Positions 32,555 to 41,543 of a stretch of DNA of 64,000 bases are shown here, in pieces. Both the position numbers and the translations under genes were made by a program. The notes below the pieces were generated by a model. The model was not told the DNA's origin. It searched no databases and was given only the letters and a program-made list of their open reading frames with translations. The DNA is from UBA7672 sp965279085 (lineage in GTDB: Bacteria > Pseudomonadota > Alphaproteobacteria > Caulobacterales > Hyphomonadaceae), in assembly GCA_965279085.1 (NCBI GenBank), contig OZ257149.1, forward strand, positions 1,054,001-1,118,000, written 5' to 3'. Within the stretch, counting starts at the first letter, position 1, and each line of letters begins with the position of its first letter.

Positions 32555-32962
32555 ATGCAACTTCCCAAAGGCGCTACCGTTGCCGTCACGGACGGCGAAA
32601 AGTTCAACCTGTTCCGCAACAGTGGCGACGAATCCGACCTCAAGCTGACGTCTTTGGCCCATGAGGCGCTCGACGCCGCCGACCATCAGGGCTCCACACC
32701 CGGTCGCCATGGCAGCTCGGCTAATCCCGATGGCGGGCAGGACAAGGAAGACGGCTTCGCAGCCGGCGTCGTCGCCCTTCTCAACAAGAAGGTCCTGGCA
32801 GGTCAAATTTCGGACCTGCTGATCATCGCCGCCCCTCGCACGCTTGGGGCCATTCGCCCACAATACCACGCCAAGCTGAGGGCGGCCTTGATTGGCGAGA
32901 TCAGCAAGGATCTCACCGGGCACGCGGTGCAGGATGTGGAAAAGACGATCGCCGCAGCCTAG
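32555..32962 (+). CDS. Host attachment family protein
   Basis: A 135-residue protein with the features of the proteobacterial host-attachment family: an early VAVTDGEKFNLFRN, a middle Gly/Asp/Ser-rich stretch, and a C-terminal half with LLIIAAPRTLGAIRP and LTGHAVQDVEKTI. The fold relates to archaeal release factor 1/Rossmann proteins. The link to plant-host attachment is historic and the real function is unsettled. GGAG before the ATG sets the start. It stands alone. Confidence 0.85.
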   Translation: MQLPKGATVAVTDGEKFNLFRNSGDESDLKLTSLAHEALDAADHQGSTPGRHGSSANPDGGQDKEDGFAAGVVALLNKKVLAGQISDLLIIAAPRTLGAIRPQYHAKLRAALIGEISKDLTGHAVQDVEKTIAAA

Positions 32963-33217
32963 ACCGAGGGACAGTCAGGCTGTTGACCACTTACAAGGTC
33001 AGCGAGCCAATTTTGCGTCGATCTGACTGTCAACTTTGGGCCAGTTCGCGTCTATCGGTTTGGCGATACGAAGCGTCGGCATCTCGCTGAAAAGCGACGC
33101 TGGTGTTAGGCAGTTGACCGCTGACCAACTTCGCTAGCGATCTACCGAGGATGCCAGACCGAAGCCTTGCTTACGAAGACTGATCTTAGGATGCCGCAGA
33201 AGGCAACCGCCCTTCTA

Positions 33218-33667
33218 TCACCGTTCGAGCCAATCGTGTTCCAACGCTTTCAGGCGCGCCATCACCGAAAACAAGAAGGCGGTGGACCACGCAAACAGGA
33301 TCACGCCGTTGGCCGCTTCAATGGCGCCGAACAGGCGCCAATCACGCGATAGCACGATGTCCCCGTAACCCAAGGATGCGAACGTCACGGTTGAGAAATA
33401 GAGCGCAGTTTCGAAATCCGCCACCACGCCAAGAAGCGAGTAGGCCAAGGCGTAGAGCCAGATTTCCACAGTGTGGATGGCGAACAGACCGAAGATCACG
33501 GTGATAATCAGCGCGCCCTGGCCGGCGACACTCTCGTGCGCGCGGAAGCGCCCGCCGTGCCGCCGCAGCAAGTAAAGCATCGTCAGCAGGCCGAAGAAAT
33601 GGATGGTCACCGTCGTCGCTACCATAAGCGAAGACATTCCCAAGTTTTGGGCCATGCTCAAATACAT
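33218..33667 (-). CDS. Two-helix potassium channel family protein
   Basis: A 149-residue membrane protein with three or four hydrophobic helices. The K+-channel selectivity filter is near-canonical in TFASLGYGDIVL, framed by helices as in Ion_trans_2 pores. It should form tetramers in the inner membrane. It carries no RCK/TrkA-N regulatory domain. The ATG with GGGGAG upstream is preferred over a TTG three codons earlier. Confidence 0.82.
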   Translation of the reverse strand: MYLSMAQNLGMSSLMVATTVTIHFFGLLTMLYLLRRHGGRFRAHESVAGQGALIITVIFGLFAIHTVEIWLYALAYSLLGVVADFETALYFSTVTFASLGYGDIVLSRDWRLFGAIEAANGVILFAWSTAFLFSVMARLKALEHDWLER

Positions 33668-33987
33668 TACACGCAACTCCCCTTCGAGTGGCCAGCGGCG
33701 CAGTTAGATATGGCCGCGATCCAGTTCGCATTCTGTTGGCACTTTGGGCAACGCCTTCTCCAATGCCATTGTTTCATAAGACAAATGCAGCTCGTTCAGT
33801 CCTGCCGGGCCTGCCAACCGTTTGATCAGCCCAAACTGCGATGTGAATCCCGTCAGAGCACCCGGACATCACTGCTCGCGGGAGCGCGCGGCCAGAGTCG
33901 GATAGGTCCCTTTTCGGCGCGACACCGTCCGATTCGAAACGCAATCAAGGTAGCGTTCAAGAGCAATGGTACCGATACGACGAGGTA
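33668..33987. other. Intergenic region, nothing recognised
   Basis: 320 nt between the channel gene start and the end of the CocE/NonD hydrolase gene, both leftward. No coding, RNA or repeat signal was recognised; base composition is lower in GC than in the core genes. Confidence 0.4.
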
Positions 33988-36042
33988 CTATAGAAAATCG
34001 CGAGGGATGCGTGTTTCGTTCGCGACGGTGATGACGTCCTCACCGTTGGCGAAGGCGCGCAGGGACTCGCGGAGGCGGAAGGCGGAAGCATCGCAAGCGA
34101 GCTCGTAGGATGCCTCGATGCTGCAATTCCAGTCGCCACGACGCCACGAGGACCGTACCGTCTGTCGCCATCGGCTGGAGAGCGGATCGTCGGCGATCAT
34201 CTCACAAGTCTCCTCGCGACTTGAGGACAGTTCGATATTGGCGTCAGAGATTAGGTAAGGCTCAGCGGGTGCGGCCATGACGAGGCTGACACGGCGCTGT
34301 GCATCTGGAACAGCGGGCTGGAAGGACGCCGGCGGTTCGGCCTTGCTCACGACCTCTTGCATTGGAAGCGATGCAGATTCGGCCTCTCGCACGCGAAGCG
34401 GCAGGTCGAGCGTCGATACGCCGGACGCGATGCGGAACGTAGGCGACACGGGGGATGGCCAGATCATCGGCCACCAGCTGCCGGACAACGACAGGCGAAT
34501 ACGGGATCCCTCGCCGAAACGATGGGCGATGGGCCGAAGGTCTATGTCGACCGCGTCGATTAGATCGACATCGATCGGACGCGGATCAGACATCGACGCG
34601 CGGCGGTTGAGATTGAGGACGGCCCAGGTCACGAGCCAGCTTTGCCCGTCGGGACGAACCTCGCAGAGGCGCAGGACAATGTTCGCAACCGGAGTGTCGC
34701 AGGAAAAGCTCAACCTGACCTGCGGCGATCCGAGAATTTCCAGCGGCTGCGCGAGCTGACCGCTGTCGAACACGGTGGACAGGCCGTCGTCATGCGACTG
34801 CTCGATGGCGGGTCGATCGAGCCATTCCGGCTTCGTCGTTCCGACGACGCCCTTGTCGCGATGAACGATGGAGGCACCGCGAACGGGTTCGTCGCCGAGC
34901 GCGCCATCGTTCAGATGGAAGCGGAGTGTTGAGTGCCGCCGAGGCCAGTGCGGTTCGGCGATCCAGCGGCCAGGAATCGGCGCCTCTCCAGTTTCGGCAA
35001 CGGTCGCGTAAGGCATGAAGCAGCGCAGTGACGGCTCGTCCATGATCCCCGTCGCCTCCCCCATCAGCCAGTGGCGCCACCAGCGAACCTCCTCGCGGCC
35101 CCAGTCGAGCCCCTGGGGCCGAGCAAGGTTTGGATAGGTATGGCCCCACGGACCGATCAGCGCCTTGGCGGGCGATGTCAGCTTCGCGAGCAGGCGAAGC
35201 ACGGGCGCGGAGTAGGTGTCGTTCCAACCGCTGACGAGATAGGCTGGAACCTCGATGCGGCTGTAGTCCTCGGAAACCGAACCGCGGCGCCAATATGCGT
35301 CTTCGCGCTGGTGGCGCAGCCATTCGGCGAGGATGGCTGGCGTCGAGTGCAGCCGGGCCTGCCACATGCTGCGCCATGCGTCGCCGACGACTGCCGGATC
35401 CGGGGGCCCGGCCATCACGCCCTTGAACAGTACGCCCCACTGGAAATTCGCCCGAGCAAGCGTCCCGCCAATGTAGTGCGCATCATCCGTGTACCGGTTG
35501 TCGCAACACCCCATGGGCACGATGGCCCGCAGGGCCGGCGGACGGCGTGCCGCGACCTGAAGCGTGTTGATGCCGCCCCATGACAGGCCCCGCATGCCGA
35601 CGGCGCCGGTACACCAGGACTGCCGCGCAATCCAGGCGATGATCTCGACGCAGTCATCGAGTTCGAGCTCGGAATACTCGTCGGTGATGGCGCCCTCGGA
35701 ATCTCCTGTGCCGCGGACATCCACGCGTACAAAGGCGATGCCTGCCTCCGCGAGCGTCCTGCCCCAGATGTCGTCATAGGTCCGGTACAGGTCGCGTTTG
35801 CGATAGGGAATGCATTCGAGCACGGCTGGATGAGCTAGCTCGCCTTCGGGAATCCAGAGACGCGCGGATGCGCGTATGCCGTCCCGCATCGGGATCCAGG
35901 TGTGCTCGATCGTGCGAAACGCGGCGGCTGCGGGTGGCGCCCATGCAGGCGGTGCGTGGCCACAGCCTGCACCAAGACCGAGAGCTGCGCCTGCAGCCAA
36001 GAATGTCCGTCTAGGAATTGCGTCGTCGGCGACCGTCACCAT
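33988..36042 (-). CDS. CocE/NonD family hydrolase, Tat-exported
   Basis: A 684-residue alpha/beta-hydrolase with an X-Pro-dipeptidyl-peptidase-like C-terminal beta-sandwich. The N-terminus has a twin-arginine signal (IPRRTFLAAGAALGLGAGC). Its end also resembles a lipobox. The nucleophile is in MRGLSWGG, with acid and His candidates in SGWNDTYS and GPWGHTYPN. Members hydrolyse esters, amides or peptides (cocaine esterase, glutaryl-acylase, X-Pro peptidase). AAGGAA precedes the ATG. It diverges from the lipoprotein gene across about 335 nt. Confidence 0.88.
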   Translation of the reverse strand: MVTVADDAIPRRTFLAAGAALGLGAGCGHAPPAWAPPAAAAFRTIEHTWIPMRDGIRASARLWIPEGELAHPAVLECIPYRKRDLYRTYDDIWGRTLAEAGIAFVRVDVRGTGDSEGAITDEYSELELDDCVEIIAWIARQSWCTGAVGMRGLSWGGINTLQVAARRPPALRAIVPMGCCDNRYTDDAHYIGGTLARANFQWGVLFKGVMAGPPDPAVVGDAWRSMWQARLHSTPAILAEWLRHQREDAYWRRGSVSEDYSRIEVPAYLVSGWNDTYSAPVLRLLAKLTSPAKALIGPWGHTYPNLARPQGLDWGREEVRWWRHWLMGEATGIMDEPSLRCFMPYATVAETGEAPIPGRWIAEPHWPRRHSTLRFHLNDGALGDEPVRGASIVHRDKGVVGTTKPEWLDRPAIEQSHDDGLSTVFDSGQLAQPLEILGSPQVRLSFSCDTPVANIVLRLCEVRPDGQSWLVTWAVLNLNRRASMSDPRPIDVDLIDAVDIDLRPIAHRFGEGSRIRLSLSGSWWPMIWPSPVSPTFRIASGVSTLDLPLRVREAESASLPMQEVVSKAEPPASFQPAVPDAQRRVSLVMAAPAEPYLISDANIELSSSREETCEMIADDPLSSRWRQTVRSSWRRGDWNCSIEASYELACDASAFRLRESLRAFANGEDVITVANETRIPRDFL

Positions 36043-36377
36043 TCTGTTTCCTTGCGGACCGCTGCGCTGGGTATCAGTGTGCTCATCTTCGCGCCAGCAC
36101 GTCGACGCGCGGGCAACACTCACAACTAAAAATTCGCCAGCGCTCAGTGGCGCCGGAGCCGCACAGCATCTCGAAGCCCTTGGATTCGCAGCGATGCATA
36201 CGTCTGGTCGGGCCGACGGCGGCACGGCAGCGCTGCAGGAATCCAAACTGTCGCAAAAATGTGGGCTCACCGTCATCTTGCGCGTCTAAGCGAACTCCCG
36301 GGGAAGCGGGCGTTCGGTATCAGTTCAACAATCGACGCTCCCAGCGGCCCAGTGATGTGATCTCGAGGGAGACGAGA
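36043..36377. other. Divergent promoter region, hydrolase / surface lipoprotein
   Basis: 335 nt that should carry promoters for the leftward hydrolase and the rightward lipoprotein-receptor pair. A weak match to the phosphate box (12 of 18 positions) lies at 36248-36265, too weak to call a site. No gene is supported here. Confidence 0.4.
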
Positions 36378-37931
36378 ATGACTTCCAGGAATGCAGTTCG
36401 GGCGGCCCTGCTGGCATGCCTTGCGACGACCGCAGTAGCAGCCTGCTCCGGTTCCGACGGCGTCGCCTCGCCCGGCGAGGGCGTCTTCGTGCCTTCGCCC
36501 CCGCCACCGCCTGCTCCGCCGCCGCCCGGACCGCCGCCGCCCTCGCCGCCGACCGGCCCGGCCGCTTCCTGCCCGACCGGCTTCACCAACGTTGGCCTCG
36601 TCTCCGCCAACAACGCCGCCGTCGGGGCCGCCGGTTCCTATCGCAACTGCCAGTTGCCAGCCCTGATCACCAGCAGCCTGCTGGTTCCGAAACTTGATGG
36701 CGTCGTCTATTCGATCTCCGGCCGCATCAACGTTGGTGAGGATCGCGGACCCGATCCGGCCGCACCGATCGCTGGCCGCACTGCCGGTACGCTGTCACTC
36801 GAGCCGGGCGTCGTCGTGTTTGGCTCGGGCACGCTTGACTATATAGTGGTGAACCGTGGCTCGCAGATCAACGCGGTTGGCACGTCGACGTCTCCGATCG
36901 TTTTCACGAGCCGCCAGAGCGTCGAGGGCACGACCGGAATCGATTCGATCGGGCAATGGGGCGGTCTGGTGATCCTCGGCCGCGCGCCAACCGCTAGCGG
37001 CTGCCCCGTCGGCACCGTCGCGCCTAGCATTCTTTGCGATGCGACCGTCGAAGGCACTGCCGCAAACTATGGCGGTCTCACCAATACCGACAATTCGGGT
37101 CGCCTGTCCTACGTGCGTGTCCAGCATTCCGGCTTCGAAGTTCTGCCGAACCAGGAGCTGAATGGCATCACGCTGGGCGGAGTCGGAAACGGCACGGTCA
37201 TCGACCACGTCCAGGTCCACAACTCCTCGGATGACGGTATAGAGATCTTCGGCGGCACGGTGAACCTGTCCTTCATCGTTCTCACCGGCAATGACGATGA
37301 CAGCTACGACCTCGACACCGGCTGGCGCGGCGGCACACAGTTCCTGCTGGCCGTGCAGCGTCCGAATGGCGGCGACCGCGTGTTCGAACTCTCGTCCGCC
37401 GGCGCCAAGGGCACGCCCACGGGCAGCGTCTTCCCGTTCAACACCATACCGCGCATCGCCAACGCCACGCTGGTCAGCCGCTCGCACGCGGTCGAGACGC
37501 AGCTGCTCAACTCGGGTAATGGCCTCCGGCTCGTCAACTCGGTCGTCACCCGCTCCGGCGGCGCCGGCTCATGCCTCGACATGGACGACGCCGACACCAC
37601 TACGGCGGCGCCGACCTGGAACTCGGTGTTCATGAGCTGCGCGACATCGTTCGCAGCGGATGGCAACCAGCAGGCGGAAACGGCAACGGCATTCAACGCC
37701 GGCGCCAACAATACGGCGGCTGGCACGTCCACACTCACGGCGATCGCCACCGGCGCCGTGCCGTTCGTCAATGGCGCGAACGAGAACGCTGTCGTCGCCA
37801 CCACGCCTATCAACAACGCGACCTACTCGACCACCTTCACCAACACGACCTATGCCGGCGCCGTCCGCACAGGCGACACCTGGTATCGTGGCTGGACCTG
37901 CAGCGCGCTGATTGGCGAAGAGGCCTGCTGA
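36378..37931 (+). CDS. Surface lipoprotein with proline-rich tether and beta-helix-like body
   Basis: A 517-residue protein. The signal peptide ends in a lipobox VAAC (Cys23). A long, almost pure Pro/Ala/Gly tether (about 38-60) follows, then a Gly/Asn/Thr-rich body with short repeating strands (LSLEPGVVVFGSG, SSDDGIEIFGGTV, GNGLRLVNSVVTRSGG) that suggest a right-handed beta-helix. The tether fits display on the outer membrane. It is followed by a TonB receptor and then a full T2SS operon. In Caulobacter a lipoprotein (ElpS) beside a T2SS is released under phosphate starvation; this may be a counterpart by position. The enzymatic activity, if any, is unknown. Confidence 0.75.
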   Translation: MTSRNAVRAALLACLATTAVAACSGSDGVASPGEGVFVPSPPPPPAPPPPGPPPPSPPTGPAASCPTGFTNVGLVSANNAAVGAAGSYRNCQLPALITSSLLVPKLDGVVYSISGRINVGEDRGPDPAAPIAGRTAGTLSLEPGVVVFGSGTLDYIVVNRGSQINAVGTSTSPIVFTSRQSVEGTTGIDSIGQWGGLVILGRAPTASGCPVGTVAPSILCDATVEGTAANYGGLTNTDNSGRLSYVRVQHSGFEVLPNQELNGITLGGVGNGTVIDHVQVHNSSDDGIEIFGGTVNLSFIVLTGNDDDSYDLDTGWRGGTQFLLAVQRPNGGDRVFELSSAGAKGTPTGSVFPFNTIPRIANATLVSRSHAVETQLLNSGNGLRLVNSVVTRSGGAGSCLDMDDADTTTAAPTWNSVFMSCATSFAADGNQQAETATAFNAGANNTAAGTSTLTAIATGAVPFVNGANENAVVATTPINNATYSTTFTNTTYAGAVRTGDTWYRGWTCSALIGEEAC

Positions 37932-37945
37932 GAAACGGCTGAAGC

Positions 37946-37977
37946 CCGGGCGGCGGCGCTACAGCATCGTCGCCCGG
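37946..37977 (+). promoter_or_regulatory. Intercistronic hairpin between lipoprotein and TonB receptor genes
   Basis: The arms CCGGGCGGCG and CGTCGCCCGG pair over 10 bp (one G-U) around a 12-nt loop, 15 nt after the lipoprotein stop and 40 nt before the receptor start. No T-run follows. It is more likely to stabilise the upstream message or partly attenuate than to terminate fully, giving unequal expression of the two genes. Confidence 0.5.
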
Positions 37978-38017
37978 TTCGCCCTCGTACCGACAGCTTG
38001 CTTGCCCGGGACTGCAC

Positions 38018-40654
38018 ATGAAAATCCGCCGTCGATCCTTGAGCGCCTTCCTGATCGCCACGTCTGCCTTGATCGCGCCGCATGCTCTTGCGCAAGAGAG
38101 TGCGCCGGCCCAGCCAGCGGACTCCGCCGATCAGCCGCCGGCCGAAGCCGAGGAGCCAGATCGGGACGTTGTCGTCGTCCGTGGCAACTTCATTCCCGAA
38201 CCGTTGCAAGAGACGTCTGAGGTCGCCGCCTTCCTTACGATGGAAGACCTGAGCCGTCAGGGCGACTCTAACGCAGCTGAAGCTTTGACGCGGGTTACTG
38301 GTCTGAGCATCTCGGAAGGCCGCTTCGTGTACGTGCGCGGTCTGGGCGAGCGCTATTCATCGGCGATCCTCAACGGCTCGCCCCTGCCCAGCCCAGAGCC
38401 GCTGCAGCGGGTGGTGCCGCTCGACCTGTTCCCGAACAGCGTGCTTGGCGGTGTGATGGTTCAAAAGTCGTACTCGGCTGAATTCCCGGGCGAGTTCGGT
38501 GGCGGGATCGTCGACCTGTCGACCATCAGTCTGCCGATCGAGCCCTATCTCGAAGTCAGCGCCGGTTTCGGCGTCAATGCGGAAACCACCTTTGCTACGG
38601 GCTATACCTATAACGGTTCAGATTCCGATCCGGCCGGATTTGACGACGGTCTGCGCAAGCTTCCGTTCCGTATTCGCGAAGCCTGGAACGCGAACAAGCG
38701 GATCAGTCCCGCCAATTTCACACAGACCCAATTGCAGGACATGGGGCAAAGCCTCGAGAACGCGAAGCTCCGCCTTACGCAAATCAACACGTCGATTCCG
38801 CCGAACGGCTCTGCCGAGCTTTCGGCTGGCAATGTGTTCGACATCGGCGACGATCGAATCGGGATCTACGGCGTCCTCGGATATTCCAACGATTGGGAAA
38901 CACGGGACGGCATCCAGCAAGGTGGAAGGATCGAGACCAGCCTTGGGGAACTCCAAGTCAAGGACGACTACAACTACACCTCAACCGATAACAATGTCGG
39001 CTGGGATGCGCTGTTCGGGGCCGGCTACCAGTTTGGCGAACACGAGATTAAATGGACCAATCTCTGGATCCACCGCACGACCAAGGAGACCTACCGGCGC
39101 TATGGCCTGGATGAACTTGCCGGGGCAAACATCCTGACGGAGCGTACTGCGTGGTACGAGCGCGAACTCGCTTCCTCGCAGATCTCAGGTGATTTCGACT
39201 TTGGCGAGCTCGATGTTTCCATGCGCGCAGCCTTCGCGCAGACAACGCGCGAGGCACCCTACGAATGGGAAGTCCGTTATCAGTTCGACGATAGCATCGA
39301 TCGTTTCATCTACGACGCAAGCTCGCGTGTGCGCAACCAGACGAGCTTCAGTGACCTGACCGATGAGGTCGGCTCCTCGGGTATCGACGTTTCATATGCG
39401 ATCCCCAACGCGGGTGTGCGCGACACCGTCATTTCCGGCGGCCTGGCGCACCTCGACAACTCCCGGAAATCGGACAGCCGCTCGCTCCGCTTCACGCCCT
39501 CGCAGGGCCTGCCGCTTGCGGTTCAGCAGTCACGCGTGGACTACCTGTTTGCCGATTTCAACATCAACCCTGACCGGTTCGTGATCGCGGAAACGACAAA
39601 CGCCTTCGGTTCGTACACAGCGGATCTGGAAGTCTTCGCTGCCTACGCCAAAGTCGACATGGAGCCACTTCCGTACATCCGGACCACGCTCGGCGTGCGT
39701 GCCGAGCGCGCCGTGCAACGGCTGGACATCCGGGCATTGTTCGATACCGAAGCCGTCCCTGCCGATCCGCCAAAGCTCAAGGAAGCATACTACCTGCCCG
39801 CGGCCACAATAACGTGGAACTTCCTGGACGACATGCAGCTGCGTCTGGGCGCATCGCAGACCATCGGCCGGCCGCAGTTCCGCGAGCTTTCTCCTCAAAG
39901 CTATCTCGATCCGGACACGGATCGGGTGTTCTTCGGCAACCCGAACTTGCGCGACACGCGCTTTACGAACGTCGATGCGCGCTATGAGTTTTTCTTCGGG
40001 CCGCAGCAATACTTCACACTCGGAGCCTTTTTCAAGGACGTGAAGCGTCCGGTGGAGTCGATCGTCATCCAGCAAGGCGCAACCGCTCAACAAAGTTACA
40101 TCAACGCCCCCAAAGCCGAGATTCTCGGTGCAGAAATCGAGATCAAGCAGGTGTTCGACGGCGTGTTCTCGGAGGGCTGGCTCGCGCCCTACTCCTTCCT
40201 GGTTCAGGCGAACTACACCTACTCCAGTTCGGAGCTGAAAGCCGGCTCAGGCGACACTGTCATTACGCCTACGGGAAGCGTCGTCAGCGCCCCCAGCTAT
40301 ATCGTGGTTGGGTCGCAACTCCAGGGCCAGTCCGAGCATGTCGCCAACCTGCAGCTCGGCTTCGAGGACGAGGTGTCTCAGGGTACGCTATTGCTGACCT
40401 ATGTCAGCGATCGCTCATCGGCACGCGGGCCGGAAGGCCAGCCTGACATCATTCAGGAACCAGGCGTGATGCTCGACTTCGTTTACCGGCGTGACTTCGA
40501 GACATTCGGCCGGCCCTTCACGCTCAAGTTCAAGGCCGGCAATCTGCTGGACGAAGACTATCTTGAGCATCAGACCTTTGGCGGCGGCGAAGTGATCATC
40601 AACCAGTACGATCTCGGTCGCAGCTTCAGCGTCGATCTGTCCACGAGATTCTAG
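38018..40654 (+). CDS. TonB-dependent outer-membrane receptor (T2SS-linked)
   Basis: An 878-residue receptor: a signal peptide (to ALAQ), an acidic Pro/Ala-rich linker, a plug domain beginning RDVVVVRGNF with VYVRGLGERYSS and LDLFPNSVLGGV, and a 22-strand barrel ending in Phe (VDLSTRF), as required for outer-membrane assembly. The plug style (EALTRVTGLSISEGRFVYVRG) is that of large receptors for oligosaccharides or protein-bound nutrients rather than siderophores; this is inference. It lies between the tethered lipoprotein and gspC, so ligand capture and type II secretion are probably linked. Confidence 0.93.
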   Translation: MKIRRRSLSAFLIATSALIAPHALAQESAPAQPADSADQPPAEAEEPDRDVVVVRGNFIPEPLQETSEVAAFLTMEDLSRQGDSNAAEALTRVTGLSISEGRFVYVRGLGERYSSAILNGSPLPSPEPLQRVVPLDLFPNSVLGGVMVQKSYSAEFPGEFGGGIVDLSTISLPIEPYLEVSAGFGVNAETTFATGYTYNGSDSDPAGFDDGLRKLPFRIREAWNANKRISPANFTQTQLQDMGQSLENAKLRLTQINTSIPPNGSAELSAGNVFDIGDDRIGIYGVLGYSNDWETRDGIQQGGRIETSLGELQVKDDYNYTSTDNNVGWDALFGAGYQFGEHEIKWTNLWIHRTTKETYRRYGLDELAGANILTERTAWYERELASSQISGDFDFGELDVSMRAAFAQTTREAPYEWEVRYQFDDSIDRFIYDASSRVRNQTSFSDLTDEVGSSGIDVSYAIPNAGVRDTVISGGLAHLDNSRKSDSRSLRFTPSQGLPLAVQQSRVDYLFADFNINPDRFVIAETTNAFGSYTADLEVFAAYAKVDMEPLPYIRTTLGVRAERAVQRLDIRALFDTEAVPADPPKLKEAYYLPAATITWNFLDDMQLRLGASQTIGRPQFRELSPQSYLDPDTDRVFFGNPNLRDTRFTNVDARYEFFFGPQQYFTLGAFFKDVKRPVESIVIQQGATAQQSYINAPKAEILGAEIEIKQVFDGVFSEGWLAPYSFLVQANYTYSSSELKAGSGDTVITPTGSVVSAPSYIVVGSQLQGQSEHVANLQLGFEDEVSQGTLLLTYVSDRSSARGPEGQPDIIQEPGVMLDFVYRRDFETFGRPFTLKFKAGNLLDEDYLEHQTFGGGEVIINQYDLGRSFSVDLSTRF

Positions 40655-40680
40655 GCGACAGATTTCCAACAACGTTGTGA

Positions 40681-40698
40681 CCGTCATAAAAGTGACGC
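40681..40698 (+). promoter_or_regulatory. Candidate phosphate (PHO) box upstream of gspC
   Basis: CCGTCATAAAAGTGACGC matches the PhoB consensus CTGTCATAAAWCTGTCAY at 14 of 18 positions, 54 nt before the gspC start. The same bases also form an inverted repeat CGTCA-N6-TGACG, so a different dimeric regulator is possible. It sits in the 97-nt gap between the TonB receptor and the T2SS operon, the only gap big enough for a promoter. Confidence 0.5.
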
Positions 40699-40751
40699 CG
40701 CAACGAGGCAGATCATCGTCCTAGAACGCTGGAAAAGGCGTCCGGGGTTTG

Positions 40752-41543
40752 ATGATGGGACTGGCTCGGAAATTCTCCAGTTTTTCGCTGCGGGACAGCG
40801 TTGCGGGCGCGGGCGAAGTCACTGCCTTCGCTGCGCTGGGCGTGTCGCTTGCCTGGTTGATGTGGGCCTCGATCGAACCACTCGGCTCTCTCCCAAAGAC
40901 TCCAGTCAATGGCGGCGGTGACTCGAAGCTTGACCCACTCGCCACGCGGCTCGCGCGCATTCCCGACTTGGCGATAGGCAATGCCGGCCCTCCTCTGGCG
41001 GCAGCGCCGGATGCTGGCGGCTTCACGCTGTACGGCGCACGCGCTGGAGAGGATGGCGGCGGCACAGCCATCATCTCGATCAGCGGGCAGCCGCAGGCAT
41101 CTTTCTCCGTTGGTGACGAGGTCGCACCCGGCGCACGCCTTGCGCGCGTAGCGGCCGACCATGTCGAAATCGATTCCAGCGGACACAGGTTTGTTGTGGC
41201 TTTCGCCAATGCCGCACCCGGCGCAATCAGCCCGCCGCCGCCCCTCGCGACCGTACGCCCGGCCAATACATCTGCGTCTCTGGTCAACGCCCTGTCGCTC
41301 CAGCCGGTAAGCAGGCCGGGCGGACGCAGCGGATACGCCATTACGTCGCAGGCCGACCTGTCCGTACTCGGTGCGTCGGGCCTGCGTCCCGGCGACATCC
41401 TGCTCAAAGTCAACGGGGCAGATGTCTCGCCGGCGGGCTTGGCTGAATACGCCGCCGATCTGCAAGCGGGCCGCCAACTGGAAATCGTCTATGAGCGCGC
41501 GGGCCAGGCGGCCACGACGCGGATCGGGAGACCGGGTCGATGA
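40752..41543 (+). CDS. gspC: Type II secretion inner-membrane protein GspC
   Basis: A 263-residue protein with one N-terminal membrane helix (VTAFAALGVSLAWLMWASI), a Pro/Gly-rich periplasmic linker, an HR-like domain (FTLYGARAGEDGGGTAIISI) and a C-terminal PDZ-like domain with GASGLRPGDILLKVNGADV. GspC links the inner-membrane platform to the secretin and may choose substrates. TTG or ATG starts lie in tandem; the first ATG is used. It is the first gene of the gsp operon, and its stop overlaps gspD by 4 nt. Confidence 0.88.
   Translation: MMGLARKFSSFSLRDSVAGAGEVTAFAALGVSLAWLMWASIEPLGSLPKTPVNGGGDSKLDPLATRLARIPDLAIGNAGPPLAAAPDAGGFTLYGARAGEDGGGTAIISISGQPQASFSVGDEVAPGARLARVAADHVEIDSSGHRFVVAFANAAPGAISPPPPLATVRPANTSASLVNALSLQPVSRPGGRSGYAITSQADLSVLGASGLRPGDILLKVNGADVSPAGLAEYAADLQAGRQLEIVYERAGQAATTRIGRPGR

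Noticed and set aside
36248..36265. Phosphate-box-like CTGTCGCAAAAATGTGGG before the lipoprotein
   Set aside because: Only 12 of 18 matches with a bad right half-site; close to chance expectation.
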